From Agelas oroides (taxonomy: Eukaryota > Porifera > Demospongiae > Agelasida > Agelasidae): 64,000 nucleotides of DNA. Where the stretch lies: the NCBI GenBank assembly GCA_949130485.1, contig OX422184.1:16702324-16766323 (forward strand). The letters are read 5' to 3'. Under the pieces are notes generated by a model. That model had not been told where the DNA came from. It searched no databases and saw only the letters and a program-made list of their open reading frames with translations. The position numbers were made by a program, and so were the translations under genes. Positions 25,864 to 38,072 of the stretch are shown here, piece after piece; position 1 is the first letter of the stretch, and each line of letters begins with the position of its first letter.

Positions 25864-26462
25864 AATCCGAACTTTCATTACACGCCATTATATTATCCTG
25901 ACAAGTTTACTATATCGAGTCCGAACTCTGACGTCACATGACACGGAAGAATCAGAAAATAGCCCGGAGTCCCCGAATCTTGGGGAGATTAAACGCATGC
26001 GCAAACAGTGTGTACCAGGCGCTCCTTTTTTCGCGCGCGCGCCGGGGACGAGGCTACATTCATGCGGGTTACGAGCGCTGCGCCCGCGCAGCGGCACTTC
26101 AAACGGGTTACAATATAATCAGGTGATCGTAGCAGATTATATTTGGTGGCGTTCCTGGTGTTGTCCACCGTTCCTGGCGCTGGGCTGCATTTGTGCGGTA
26201 CACGAGTAAACCAAAGTTGTGCACTTCCTTTGTGTCTACGTCTGGGTAGGTCACAGATCGTTTCACAATGTTTTGATGCTATTTGCGGGATTTAGCCCGC
26301 ATGCTTGACTTTTAGAGCCTTACGCAGGGTATTTCTTCACGCCAATGTCCGTGGAGTCGATGAAAATTCCGCGTAATATACATACAAAATTGCATCACGA
26401 TCTTTGTTACGGTCTTTTCACCTTTAATAATGAATATGGCGGATCTTTTTGCAGGTTGAAAA
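25864..26462. promoter_or_regulatory. GC-rich 5' flank of the kelch gene
   Basis: A CpG-rich segment (for example ttcgcgcgcgcgccgggg at about 26029-26046) precedes the kelch gene, against an AT-rich background. An acceptor-like ctttttgcag ends at 26454, 8 bp before the start codon, suggesting a 5'-UTR intron as in the other copies of this module. No TATA box is obvious. Confidence 0.4.
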
Positions 26463-28630
26463 ATGGCTAAGGAGGTGCTAGTCAGCATGGGTGAGAATAC
26501 GCGAATAGTAACTTTCTCGATCCCCTCATCTTCAGAGCCAACACCTGTTGTCGATGTGGAAGGTCTAAAGCAAGCTATCCGAGTCACATTTGCAGACGTC
26601 TTGCAACCTGGTCAGGACTTTTTTCTGCAGATAAAAAGTGAGGAATGGAGAGGTGAATTTATTGACCTACTAGGTAATCAAAGGATTGCTGAAAAACCCG
26701 TCATCCGAGCTGTTGTGAAACCTGTGACTGAGGTAAGTCGCCTTTTGATTTTCTCCCTTGAGTATTATCATTCAGTTTATGGCTGCTGATATATGAGTAG
26801 ATTTGCAATGACTCGGCTTGCTACTTGACTTCATTACAGCAGACCGCACCAATTCCACAATATGGTGTTATGCCATCAAAAACTCAGCCAGCTGAGCCAT
26901 CTCAGCCAGTTCATGGAAATCAAACTGACAATCAGGTAGTGACAATGCATGATTGCAGTACAGTAAGATTAACTAGTGTGACATGATTGCTGTTCAGTCT
27001 TTGTTAAGCTAGTTTCTTTACATATTATGTTTGAGCTAGTGTATATATTCATTATAAGTTAGGCAAGTTCAAAAGAATGAATGTAGTGTTGAGGTCGTGG
27101 TTATCTTTATGCAGGTTGAAGATACCGAGCCCCTACCAAGGTGGGGACATTTGGCAGTTACACTTGGCTCTAAAGTGTATGTGTGGGGGGGTCAGGATTC
27201 AACCCTAGAAGATCGCAGATATCTTCGAGTGTTCGACATACACACAAAAAAGTGGCTAAAAAGAGAAACCATAGGAACTCCTCCAGAAGGCTTTGTCGCA
27301 TGTGCCTACACTCTCATAGGCAGTGTTCTGTACGTATTTGGTGGGTCAGATGGTTGTTCCTACTACAACGACGTCTATGAAATTGAACTCAGCAAAACTC
27401 TGGTATGGAAGAAGTGCAAAGTACAGAATCCAGATAAAGCTCCTATGAAAAAGCGCAGTACAGGAATGATAGCGAGAAAGACCAAAAATGGAAGCGATGA
27501 GCTTGTTGTGTTTGGGGGATATGGTGCACCACGTGATGATACTCTGCCAGGTAACAGCATTCATCGTACCAATGAAGTCCACACGTTCAATATTGAGAAA
27601 GGTTGGTCTATATACTATCTTACTAGGACCTATGATGCTGTCAATATAATATATTTTACCTCATCAGGAGAATGGTCTGCTCAGGATGTTACACATGGTA
27701 TTCCTATACCTGAGTGGGATAGCTTTACGATTACCAAAATTGATGATGAGCATGCTATAGTGTTTGCCGGCGTCCAGCAGGGTCCTGGTGCCATCAATGA
27801 TGTGTACTGTTTACAAATGAAGGATAGTCCTACTACAGATGATCCAGAATGGGTGAGCCAGAATGATATAGAAAAATGACATACTTATGTTTGTATGGTA
27901 AAATTCAGTTCCAAGGTTCTAGCTACTAGTGCAATGTTTTCTTACCATCATTTCAAATCATGGCATAAAAAGCTCCAACTTATCTTTTCATGTACAGTCA
28001 TGGGTCAAACTTGCAGTAACGGGAAAAAATGGTGTGCCATCTGCAAGAAGAGATCATGCAACCACTCCTTTGGGTACCGGGGAGAATCCACAACTGTTTA
28101 TGACTGGTGGCATTGATAAGAACTGGCGGTCGCTAGGTGATGCATGGATCCTTAATCTTGAGAGAGAGGCTGACGGAAAAATAAGCCGATGTTCTTGGGT
28201 CAAGGTGACAATTGCTGATATGAATAGCAGAATTCTAGCAGGCATAGACTTGGCCCTATCACTATACTACATAGGTACTTTCAAAGTATGCTGCCTTTTT
28301 TACGATATCTACACATCTCTCTGACTTCATTCCAGTTTGCAGGTCAACATCAAGATTTACAGATAAAGGATGCTGACAATGCCGAGCCTCTGACGCCGCG
28401 ATATTCCCTCACAGCAAACAAATTTGAAAACAGTGGATGCGAGCAGCAGTTACACCTGATGACATTTGGAGGAATAACATCTAAGGACTTGGTTCTTGCT
28501 GAAACAACAATTCTTACACTTGGTGAGCATAATTATTTCTACAGCAATACTTGTGTCTGATGAGTTAACTTGCACTATCCTTTTATTCATAGACTTCAAG
28601 GAAAAAGCCATGAGTGTTTACAGACCATGA
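26463..28630 (+). CDS. Kelch-propeller protein with N-terminal beta-grasp-like module
   Basis: Seven exons fit GT-AG rules and phase: 26463-26732, 26840-26935, 27115-27601, 27668-27852, 27998-28274, 28343-28522, 28593-28630, giving 510 residues. The ATG at 26463 is preceded in frame by TGA (26457-26459), which fixes the start. Residues 1-90 are the module (VLVSMGENTR…QPGQDFFLQI…FIDLLGNQ…) shared with the NLR gene downstream. Residues 91-122 are a Pro/Gln/Ser linker. Residues 123-505 hold six kelch-type blades, seen as VYVWGGQD, LYVFGGSDG, LVVFGGYG, AIVFAGVQQ, LFMTGGID and LMTFGGI. Kelch propellers bind protein partners; there is no BTB or F-box, so a ubiquitin-ligase adaptor role is not supported. 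The last exon encodes only a short tail. The acceptor chosen for exon 6 (tttgcag|GTC) is the one that keeps the frame. Confidence 0.88.
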
Positions 28631-28881
28631 GAAATTCAACTTGATTAATTCCAGACACTTACCACTATGAAGATTTTATTTTGCATTATCTAAGTGCATA
28701 TAGCTAGCTAGTCCCTACTGTGTCAGTGCACGTAACTGGACATTGGCAAATGTTTCTGAGCTGCAAAGTTTGTCAGATAATTTTGTTATGCTAAAAGGCG
28801 ACTTAAACACCACTGAGTCTTGCACCAGCATGCACAAGTAAGCTATATACATGTAACTAACAATTTGATGTTAATTTGTTT
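28631..28881. other. 3' flank of the kelch gene
   Basis: AT-rich sequence after the TGA stop, with no clear AATAAA close by and no gene seen. Confidence 0.4.
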
Positions 28882-30180
28882 TTGCGCATTTTCAGTGATG
28901 ATAATTAGGAAGCTCTCTCGTTGCATCCTGCTCAATGATAAAAAATATTTTATAAGCGTGGTGAAATTAGGCCATTGGGATGGTGGAATATCTCTAAGTG
29001 GTTGCATACTCTTGCTCTTATCCACTTAGTTGAAAGAACAGCATAAAAATCTGCTCAGATACTACCTGCATGTGGAGCATTAAGCGTACATATATATAAT
29101 ATTGTTCCCGAAGTAACTGCCAAGGTTCCTTTCGCTAGCCATTGTCTTACATGATCTTATACACATATACAGGTGCACCATGGGTCCTACAAAAGCAAAG
29201 CACAATGGAACAAATGCCTACATTCATGGTATGTTGTTATAATGGGAAAAAAATAAAACAAAAACGTGGCCCTCGATAGGATGACGCGGCAAAATTGAAA
29301 TATGCTTTCAGGAAATGTATGACTTGCCAGATAGCCCACATCACCGTATTCTACAAGCACAGTCCGAAGATCGCAGTAAATTTTTCATACTAGCTATGTC
29401 AGCGGTGAGCACCCAAAGTGAATGGAAAAATTTGCTTGTGGTGATCATGGTGAAAATGCGGAGTAGAGGAGAATACCAGGCAGCATTTATGTATTTATTA
29501 ATCGGTTTTGCATGCACGCTTGTTTGAGCTGCGTGTATGAGCGGATGTTCCTAAATACGGACGTCAGCGCTGTGACTGTGCTACGTGCACTAAGCGCGCG
29601 GTGATCAAAGAAATCGCCGCGGTTCACGTTAGCTCAGCTGGAAGAGAGAAGCAAACTTGCCCAAGTCCAATTTCTATTCATGAAAGAGCATGACAGTTAT
29701 ATTTACTGTGTTCATCATAGCTGCTCTGCGCAGAACAATTTAATTACAAGCATGACCACAGTGTGCATTGGTTGCTTGAAATTTTGTCCTTTCAAACACT
29801 CATGGTGAACTATTACCCATAATCTGTAAAAGGGGGAATTTTCTTTTGACTAGCCATTTGTTATCTGAGTTGCAGGTGAGTAAACACATTACATGCCATA
29901 TTACATGGTAACATGGTTATAAGAATACACATTACAGCAAACTACTGCATCAAACCCTGACAGTTACTCATCTGCATCAACCTGGCATTTTTTGGTGCAG
30001 ATAAGGAAAGTAGGAGTAATCTTTTTGGTCTGTTTTGACTAGCCATTTGTTATCTGAGTTGCAGGTGAGTGAACACATTACATGGCTGCACAGCTAAGTA
30101 TGTGATCAGATTACTGGCCATAATTATCTTTCCATCCAACCCTGACAGTCACTCATTTACATCATAGCAAACAAGCTATA
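28882..30180. repeat. 1.3-kb direct repeat, copy 1
   Basis: Begins ttgcgcattttcagtgatga and ends tagcaaacaagctata; 1299 bp. It is paired with 30376-31675. It contains short 'gagttgcaggtgagt(a/g)aaca' modules also found at 24.0-24.6 kb. No gene is recognisable; the open frame around 29315 is also broken in copy 2. Confidence 0.88.
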
Positions 30181-30375
30181 GACCTTTTTCAGGGGGTTTG
30201 GCTTCAAGGTTAGCGACCACTATTTATGTTGCCATGGTAACACCAATTTTATATGACAATCTTATAGTCCAACTGACTCAAATCTCAAATATGAAAGTTA
30301 TCCGCCTTATGGTTGATTTTAAACAAATTGTCAAACTTTGGCATTTAAGTATTGAGTTCTACGGTGAGTGGCAAC
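30181..30375 (+). mobile_element. MITE at the junction of the 1.3-kb duplication
   Basis: The segment carrying tttggcttcaaggttagc, gttgccatggtaacacc, ttatatgacaatcttatag, ctcaaatctcaaatatgaaa and ggtgagtggcaa reappears in reverse complement at about 56140-56360. Its pieces also occur near 38665-38705 and 14740-14800. It separates the two 1.3-kb copies exactly. Confidence 0.7.
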
Positions 30376-31675
30376 TTGCGCATTTTCAGTGATGATAATT
30401 AGGAAGCACTCTCTCGTTGCATCCTGCTCAATGATAAAAAATAATTTATAAGCAATGTGGTGAAATTAGGCCATTGGGATGGTGGAATATCTCTAAGTGG
30501 CTGCATGCTCTTGCTCTTATCCACTTAGTTGAAAGAACAGCATAAAAATCTGCTCAGACACTACCTGCATGCAGAGCGTTATAAGCGTACATATATATAT
30601 AAAAGTAAAATATCGTTACCGAAGTAACTACCGAGGTTGCTTTCGCTAGCCATTGTCTTACATGATCTTATACACATAATTATACATTTGCACCATGGGT
30701 CCTACAAAAGCAAAAGCACAATGTAACAAATGCCTACATTCACGGTGTGTTGTCATAATGCATAATGGTAGAATAAAAAGGTGGTCCTCGATAGGATGAC
30801 GCGGCAAAATTGAAATATGCTTTCAGGAAATGTATGACTTGTCAGATATAGCCCACATGACCGTATTCTACAAGCACAGTCCGAAGATCGCAGTAAATTT
30901 TTCATACCATGTCAGCGGTGAGTACCCAAAGTGAATGGAAAAATTTGCTTGTGGTGATCATGGTGAAAATGCAGAGTAGAGGAGAATACCAGGCAGCATT
31001 CATGCATTTATTAGTTGGTTTTGCATGCATGTTTGTTTGGTCCGTGTGTACGAGCATCCGCTCCTAAATTGCCCTGAATATGGACGTCAGCGCTGCGACT
31101 GAGCTACGTGCACTAAGCGTGCGGTGATCAAAGAAATCGCCGCAGTTCACGTTAGCTCAGCTGGAAGAGAGAAGCAAACTTGCCCAAGTCCAATTTTCTA
31201 TTCACGAAGGAGCATGACAGGTATATTTACTGTGTTCATCATAGCTGCCCTGCACAGAACAGTGTAATTGCATGCATGACTGCAATATGCGTTGGTTGCT
31301 TGAAATTTTTTTTTTGTCGTTTGAAACACTCATGGTGAACTATTATCGACTAGTCACTTGTTATCTGAGTTGCAGGTGAGTGAACATAGTAATAGTGATT
31401 AGAATTGCATGGTTATAAGAATACACATTACAGCAAACTACGTACTCTGATAGTTACTCATCTGCATCAACCTGGCATTTTTTGGTGCAGATAAGGAAAG
31501 TAGGAGTAAATATTTTGGTCTGTTTTGAATAGCCATTTGTTATCTGAGATGCAGGTGAGTGAACATATTACATGGCTGCACAGCTAAGTATGTGATCAGG
31601 TTACTGGCCAAAATTATCTTTCCATCCAACCCTGACTGTCACTCATTTACGTTATAGCAAACAAGCATAGCTATA
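30376..31675. repeat. 1.3-kb direct repeat, copy 2
   Basis: Same ends as copy 1 and almost the same length (1300 bp), with scattered substitutions and small indels. The divergence is spread evenly, so it looks like a simple tandem segmental duplication. Confidence 0.88.
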
Positions 31676-33351
31676 GAGGTAAGCGTGAAATTTGATGCAG
31701 GTGCGGTTGAAAATCACATATGCCATAAACATGTTTGATGAAGATGAGTGCAGGTATTAGTAAAGAGGTATAGGTCAGATTGAGAGATGCTATGACCAAA
31801 GATCAAATTACACAATCAGTCAATACAAGTAATACGATGATAAAAACATGCCTCATTTCGTAGTAGAAACTCCTGTTTGTGCTATTATTAATTGGTTCTC
31901 ATAAAATCAGAATGTCGCTGATTCATTCACAACTCATATATTGGGGGAATTTGAAAAAAAAATTACAACCAGCAAAATGTATCACAGATGGTGACGTCTT
32001 GTCACAAGACTACAAAATACAGACACTTGCGCATCTGAACAGCCAAAAGTTTGAAGCTCGGATGGTGAAGCCACTTAGTACAGGTTATGTAAACACTGTG
32101 GTTGCATGCCGAATACTGATTACATTTTATGTAAGTTAGAGAACATTGACACCCACGCAAACCAGAAACAGGAAATTAACTTCGTGTGGCCGTGCTGTCA
32201 CGTTTCGATTATACACTGGCTTGGGATCAAGAACGTGCAGCTGCCCATAAGCTTTGTCTCGAGAAAGGCAGGACTGAATTCAGGTCAGGGACGACTTATG
32301 TGTAGCTACATGGATGGCAATGAAAAATTGTACATAATTGCATTGCTGAACTTGATAATGTAATGAATGAAGTGCAGTCAGGTAACTATAATGTCTATAT
32401 GTCCCTTCGTTATGTGATTCTTTGTTATTTACAAACCATTTGCTAGATTTGAGTTGCTCATCGAATTCAGAAGTGTGACCAGTTGCAGCTTCTTGAAATG
32501 GCATTCTTGGAAGAATGTTAAATACCTGTTTAGGATTCTGAACTGAACTACTATAGAAATACTAAAGTCCAATTCTAGACTCAGTGATTCTAAGGACATA
32601 GATGGTCACCCAGATGTTAGCTTAATTAGATGTTATGACATTTAGTTATTGCATATTCCTACCATAATTACACACAGCGGTTTGTCTCATGCTTGTAGAT
32701 CTATATGGCATTAATCCTTTTGTACATGAATGGCTAGCTCATGTTGGATTTAACAAGTTTGTTTACACCACATTTGACCAGAGTAAGCAAGCTCTGGAAG
32801 CAATTAAGCTCTTTAGTTCCAAGGTGACTTGAGTATGAATAAAGTATCCAAGACTAGTTAGTCTACCATGTCAAAAGACCAACAGGTTTGGAGGAGCCAG
32901 TAAGGCTCTCAAAACTCTTCCAAAGTACATCTCTCTTAGAAGTGAGTCATCAATGTCTACAGTGCTAGCCATAGACATTTCAACTGCTATTTGCAAATTA
33001 TGTTACCAGTAAGCCTGACACAACATAGCACATGCCATTGGAATGTACTAACAAAAAACATTGATTAGATTGCAGACATGAAGTCATGCCAATATTAGGT
33101 TGTAGACCGATAAACGTTTTAGTACTATGCTACTGTTCAAGTGATAAATGCTGACATGAAGTCTGCTATATAAGTATAATCATCAATCTGTCTGGTTACA
33201 TTCAAATTGTAATGAGTTTGCTTCTACGCGCACAACACTGCAGCACTCAAAAATCTGTCAGGCAAGACTATATATACTCCCAAGACAAATCTAACCTCGT
33301 CACTAGAATTATATGTCCGTGCAAGTGAGCCTAGTTGGATGGTTGAGGTAG
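31676..33351. other. Intergenic, no gene recognised
   Basis: AT-rich sequence. A short open frame at 31879-32139 and another at 32106-32363 have no recognisable domain and no supporting splice structure. Confidence 0.4.
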
Positions 33352-33361
33352 CTACATAGGT

Positions 33362-33437
33362 TAGCCTCGTACCCAGGCCACGTGGGAGGACGGAAAAGCA
33401 CTTTTCCCTCCTCCCACGTGGCCTGTGTATGAGGCTA
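33362..33437. mobile_element. 76-bp foldback element with 10-bp target-site duplication
   Basis: The arms tagcctcgtacccaggccac and gtggcctgtgtatgaggcta are inverted copies and continue through gtgggagg/cctcccac. The element is flanked by ctacataggt on both sides (33352-33361 and 33438-33447). The long TSD and all-TIR structure suggest a Mutator-like foldback. Confidence 0.85.
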
Positions 33438-33699
33438 CTACATAGGTATACCAGTATTAGCATTGGAACTTGTACCACTTCTAACTGGACCAACATACTC
33501 TACAACAGTATTGTATGTAGACTGTGTACCTCCACAAAGAGAAAGAGCTTGCCTCAACCGTTTTTGGACATAGCGTTCAGTAGAACATTTAGCGCTGTCA
33601 GTTTGCTATAAGTGCAAATGTAAATGAATAACTTATTGGCGACACAGCTAGCGCGCGGCGCCCAGGAGCCGGCTTTCCGCAAACGATGAATATATTCTT

Positions 33700-33834
33700 T
33701 TTTTTTAAGTATATAAGGCCGGTGACACGCAAATTTACCGCAGTTTCACCGCGCAGGCACAGGAAGTGCCAGTCAAGCCCCGGGAACGGTGGACCGTGAA
33801 TACAACGAAACAACTTCAACCGAGCATTTAGTGA
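33700..33834 (+). promoter_or_regulatory. Candidate TATA promoter and untranslated first exon
   Basis: A tatataag box (33711-33718) in GC-rich surroundings is followed about 115 bp later by a strong donor, CATTTA|GTGAGT (33829-33836). No ATG opens a long frame between them. It could be the start of the NLR transcript, whose first coding exon lies 4.2 kb downstream behind an acceptor-like site. This link is inference. Confidence 0.3.
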
Positions 33835-33837
33835 GTT

Positions 33838-36163
33838 GTTTTGTTATTTTAAACGGGATCATCTGTTGCAATAACTCGGCTCGTAATTTTTATTTGATTT
33901 TCTCTATATACATACAGCCATGGCACCTGATTTTAGCAGGTAGTAGTCATACAAAACCATTAGGGTTTTTATCGCCTCCTGCGCTAAATTTTAGGCTTGC
34001 AGTACGTATTTAAGTGCATGACGCTGCCGATATAGTTGTGACTGCGTGCGCGAAGCGCTCCAAACAAACATATCGACGTCGAAGAAAACGAAATTCAGTG
34101 GCCATAATTGCCTCAAATCTTGACTATCCCAGAACAACATTTTTGTATGCCATTCATTCAGATTCTTTTCACAGCGTTTGCTGCTTACATCGCCCGGGGT
34201 TATTGTTATACTTCTTTCGTTGTGTTGCTACTGTATTTTTTTTTTGCATTGAATAACTGCAGGAGTTGCATGAATAGCAACTCCGTTTTTTATTTATTTT
34301 TTCTTCTTTTGCTCGTTCAAGGCTAACCCTATCCCAAGTGGAAAGAAAACGTATTTCAATATAGTCGCACATCCAAACATGTATGTAGGCTAAACCAAAG
34401 AAGTCTTATGCTGAAGCCACTCAGTGCAATTACTAAGCAAGTACTGTGGTTGGCTACATGCTAAATGCAAAGTTTTAACAACTGTGTGCACCGAATGATG
34501 TGGACTTTATTTTCTTCTCTCGAGTAGTATTTCTTGTGTCGATCCCCGATAAGTATTGCTGAATGGCGCCACGGTATGTAAGTTCTGTTGTGTTGTTACA
34601 GCGTTGCACATCTTTATTCGACAAAATTTGCAAAAAAAATATTTTTTTTTTGTATTGTGTGAGTTTACCATTCTCTGCATGTATGTAGGTAAGCGCTCTA
34701 GACAAACACGTCAACGTTGAGAAGCTGCCAGTTAAAATTAATTCCGGTAGCCAGAATTGCCTAAATCGGGTTTCATTACGCTCCGTCAACACATGTCCAT
34801 GCCTGCCATTCCAGTGTAAAAGGTGCTGCAGCATCAATGCATCATGGAGGGGATTGAGAAGAAAGTCTGATTTACATACTGCTATGTTTTTGCTCATTGT
34901 ATGAGTATATACTTATGGCGTCAGTCTCGAAGAGCCGCATGATAAACGTAAGGACGAGAGACGTGCTCTGCGAATGCAAGCAAAGTTTTCCTAGCTAGTG
35001 TTTATGCATAGGCCACTATTTGTTGCATATTAGTTTCTCATCCCCCGCCCGCATACTTTTTTGGCGACTCGCTTCGCCGGCCATTGTTGTATGTTTTATC
35101 GATCCCGTGCTCTGTACGCGTCGATGCTACTGATTTACATGTTGATTTACTACTCAGCGTATTGAAAAACAGCTAAGAGATGTCTCCCTCCCTAACATAT
35201 CGGAGCGCTTACTCCCAGACGTCACTTCTTTCACGGGGAGCGTGGTCTCGCGAGTCCAGGAGCCGATTTTTTTTTTTGCGGTTAGCGAATAGTGGTATAA
35301 TGGTAGTGGCCGCCCGCCCGCCCGCACAAAATTTAGAGAAAGTTCCTGATGAGAAATAAAAATTGTGCCCTTAGTATGACATACATTGCAATTCTTTTGT
35401 ATTTTGTCATTTATTTATTTGTTTATTTTTGTATTTCTGCACCCATAGCCTCGTCCCCAGGCCCCGCCCGAGAAATCGGGAAAGTCACACTTGCAAAAAT
35501 TCCCGTATGTGCTGTGTCAGCAGTCTTCGTTTGGAGTAGACGAATCACGGGGGAGGGTGGGGGGTGGTGTTTGCACGGGGATTAGTAGGCCCGCTCGATC
35601 CTCGGTCACTTCGCCTCTGTATGTCAGTTCACCAGTACAGTACTCCTTGTGCACGGGCTACAGTACATTAGCAACGGAGCCAGAATCTCTACGGCTAGTC
35701 TGAGTACATACAGCCTCAAAACTACATTAGGATTTAACATGACTGTCGGAAAAGTTCAAGGAAATAGCACAATGTCATATAATTATTGGACTCATATTGG
35801 CTTCATAGCTATTGTTTCTTGGAAACTACTGAGGTCTCTCACAAGGCTTGCTAACATTTGCAGTAGTTTATTTAATATGGTGTTGCTCGTGATGTGTGTA
35901 ATATCTTTGGACAATGCCAAATTCCGAACTGTTGTTTATGGTAGTCCAATCTTGAGCTGTCAATTGCATGTTACCATGTATGCCTCACATATCTCTGTTG
36001 CCATGTATCACTGCAGTTCATACCTTAGTTGCTACTGTACCTAGCCAACTATAAAAAGGCTGTGATCTTTATTGTATGCAGTCACCATTGAAATTCTGAA
36101 TTGCTGCTATCACTATGGTGGAAACTGCTGTGGTGAATATCGGCCACAGTAGTCGGTAGCGTG
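33838..36163. other. Intergenic, no gene recognised
   Basis: AT-rich with GC-rich patches. Low-complexity sequence includes (cccg)n at 35311-35327 and poly-T near 35267-35278. A minus-strand frame of 140 codons at 34475-34897 has no domain-like content. Confidence 0.4.
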
Positions 36164-36168
36164 CAATG

Positions 36169-36546
36169 CAAGGGCGTAGCTAGGATTTATTGAGTGAGGA
36201 GGCAATACCTTGCCGCGCGCGGCGAAAATTTTGCTAATTAATTATTCATAACTTAACTAAACAAGGCGCACTTTGTTAAAGGTACGTAAATGTACAAAAT
36301 ATAAGTTACCTTTCCTTCCACGCTTTGTAAAGAAAGTCGTTATCAATGCTGCTGGTCTTTTCCCAACCATGAGGTCTCTATTTATAGTGCGGGTGACATC
36401 TGTCATAGTGATGTAATTTACTTCGCGCATGCATGCGCTAGTTTTATATGATATCGCGGTGATTATCGCCAATGCGTGTGCGCGTTCTTGCACAGAAAAG
36501 TGAGGAGGCAACTGCCTCCTCTGTCTCATTGCTAGTTACGTCCCTG
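36169..36546. mobile_element. CAAGG…CCCTG MITE with 5-bp TSD
   Basis: Terminal repeats caagggcgtagctag / ctagttacgtccctg are inverted with few mismatches. The element is flanked by caatg on both sides (36164-36168 and 36547-36551). It contains internal gaggaggcaa/ttgcctcctc-like words and no coding sequence. The ends resemble hAT termini but the TSD is 5 bp. Confidence 0.75.
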
Positions 36547-36730
36547 CAATGTATTCTTAGCTGCACTGAGGATACAACATTGTGTAAGTAGAGAACAAAA
36601 CATTCCAGCCTTAAAATATTTCCAGTGCGAGTCCGCGAGTCCTCAAGTTCGCAGTCCACAGAACACTAATATAGAGTGATTTCTAAATTCTTGTGTTTGC
36701 CTTGTATATGCCATTTCTCCTCTCACTCGC

Positions 36731-36748
36731 TCACACACACACACACTA
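36731..36748. repeat. (CA)n microsatellite
   Basis: A short run of alternating CA after ctcactcgct. Confidence 0.9.
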
Positions 36749-38072
36749 GGTTATCCTGACATTGATTGTGACAAGCACACCCATGACAGTGCTTATCATA
36801 GGTGGTGAAAGCATTAATGCCCAGATGACTTACCGTTAGTCACGGAAATTCAGTAAAAAAGCTGCCATGGAAGAGCAAGACACAGTAAGGTTACATGCAG
36901 TCTATATCAGACCACAGCAGTAATGTCACACCACTGCAATCCCACACTTGCACTGAGTGAGGGATTAACACTCAGGATAGCTTGTACGTAACGGAAGGTT
37001 CATTTAGTAAATCTCTGCATCAGATTTATGTATGGAATGTAGGGTATATGTGCTTTGTTGCTGAAACTATATAGATGAAATACAAAGGACACTAACCTGA
37101 ATATCTGTCCAATGTTAAATTAGCATTGAACTGTAGAGCATTCTAGCTGAGGTAAATCTGAAGCACTAAACTCTAGGTTCTGCAATCACCTTGATATGTG
37201 GTTTAGACTTCATTGTTTAGAGAGAGACTTGTTGGAGTTGTAGCTAGCTGTGAAGGGATAATTTAGTAGACAGATCAGCCAGAGGACAATTAATGAGAAA
37301 TTGTAAACATTATTACGATAAAAATGTAAAAAGATGTTCATAGGGAATGCATGCCAACAAGTATGCAAACAAGGTAGGGATGATGTTAAAGTGATGGTAA
37401 ATATATGAAGGCCCACTGAATCCCTGCATTTTTCTCACTGAGAACCATCCTGGAAGACAAGTGTCAGCACACAGTTGAATTGCAAAAGCATGTGCTAGTG
37501 CTAACATGTGTAACTTGGCTTCAGTCTAGAAGCAGTGACAGGGAGTAGGTTTGTGGACATACGTAGATCCCTAGCCTAGAGGTGCACATGAGCAGGAAAA
37601 AAGATACTAGTTTTGTGAGTAGAGCTTTCTGAAAGTTTTAGTAGGTTTCAGTGGGGGGTGAATTTGTCTTGAAAACCAACATAGCCAAATTGCTGTTTTT
37701 GAAGTCGAATATGTAGACTAGTGGTCCCACGACAAATCTATATGTAAAATTTTCACTTGTTTTGTGTGTGTGTTAATGATGTGGTCTGACTGTGGGTGGA
37801 ACCTTGAGAGGAATGGGAAAATTTTCATTTTAGTGGAGGGAATAACAATTGAGTTTTTGACATTTTCAGGTAGAGAGAGGGAGCAGCTAGTTTGGTACAA
37901 ACATTTTGCGTACACTTTGACTTTGTCCATTTAGCTATCGAAGGTTTTTATATGTTATGTGTCTGTGCCATTCCTACATAGAGAGTCTATCAACTCTCTG
38001 ATACATGTACAGTTGTAGAGACATGTGCTCATTGTTATAGTCTCTTGAATTTTAATTCTGTGGATTGTGCAG
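36749..38072. other. 5' flank of the NLR gene, no further exon recognised
   Basis: AT-rich sequence up to an acceptor-like ggattgtgcag ending at 38072. An upstream first exon is likely but could not be placed with certainty. Confidence 0.4.

Noticed and set aside
29315-29527. 70-codon frame in the 1.3-kb repeat
   Set aside because: The equivalent frame in the second copy is interrupted by indels, so there is no selection for coding.
34475-34897. 140-codon minus-strand open frame
   Set aside because: No recognisable motif, crosses poly-T/poly-A tracts, no splice context.
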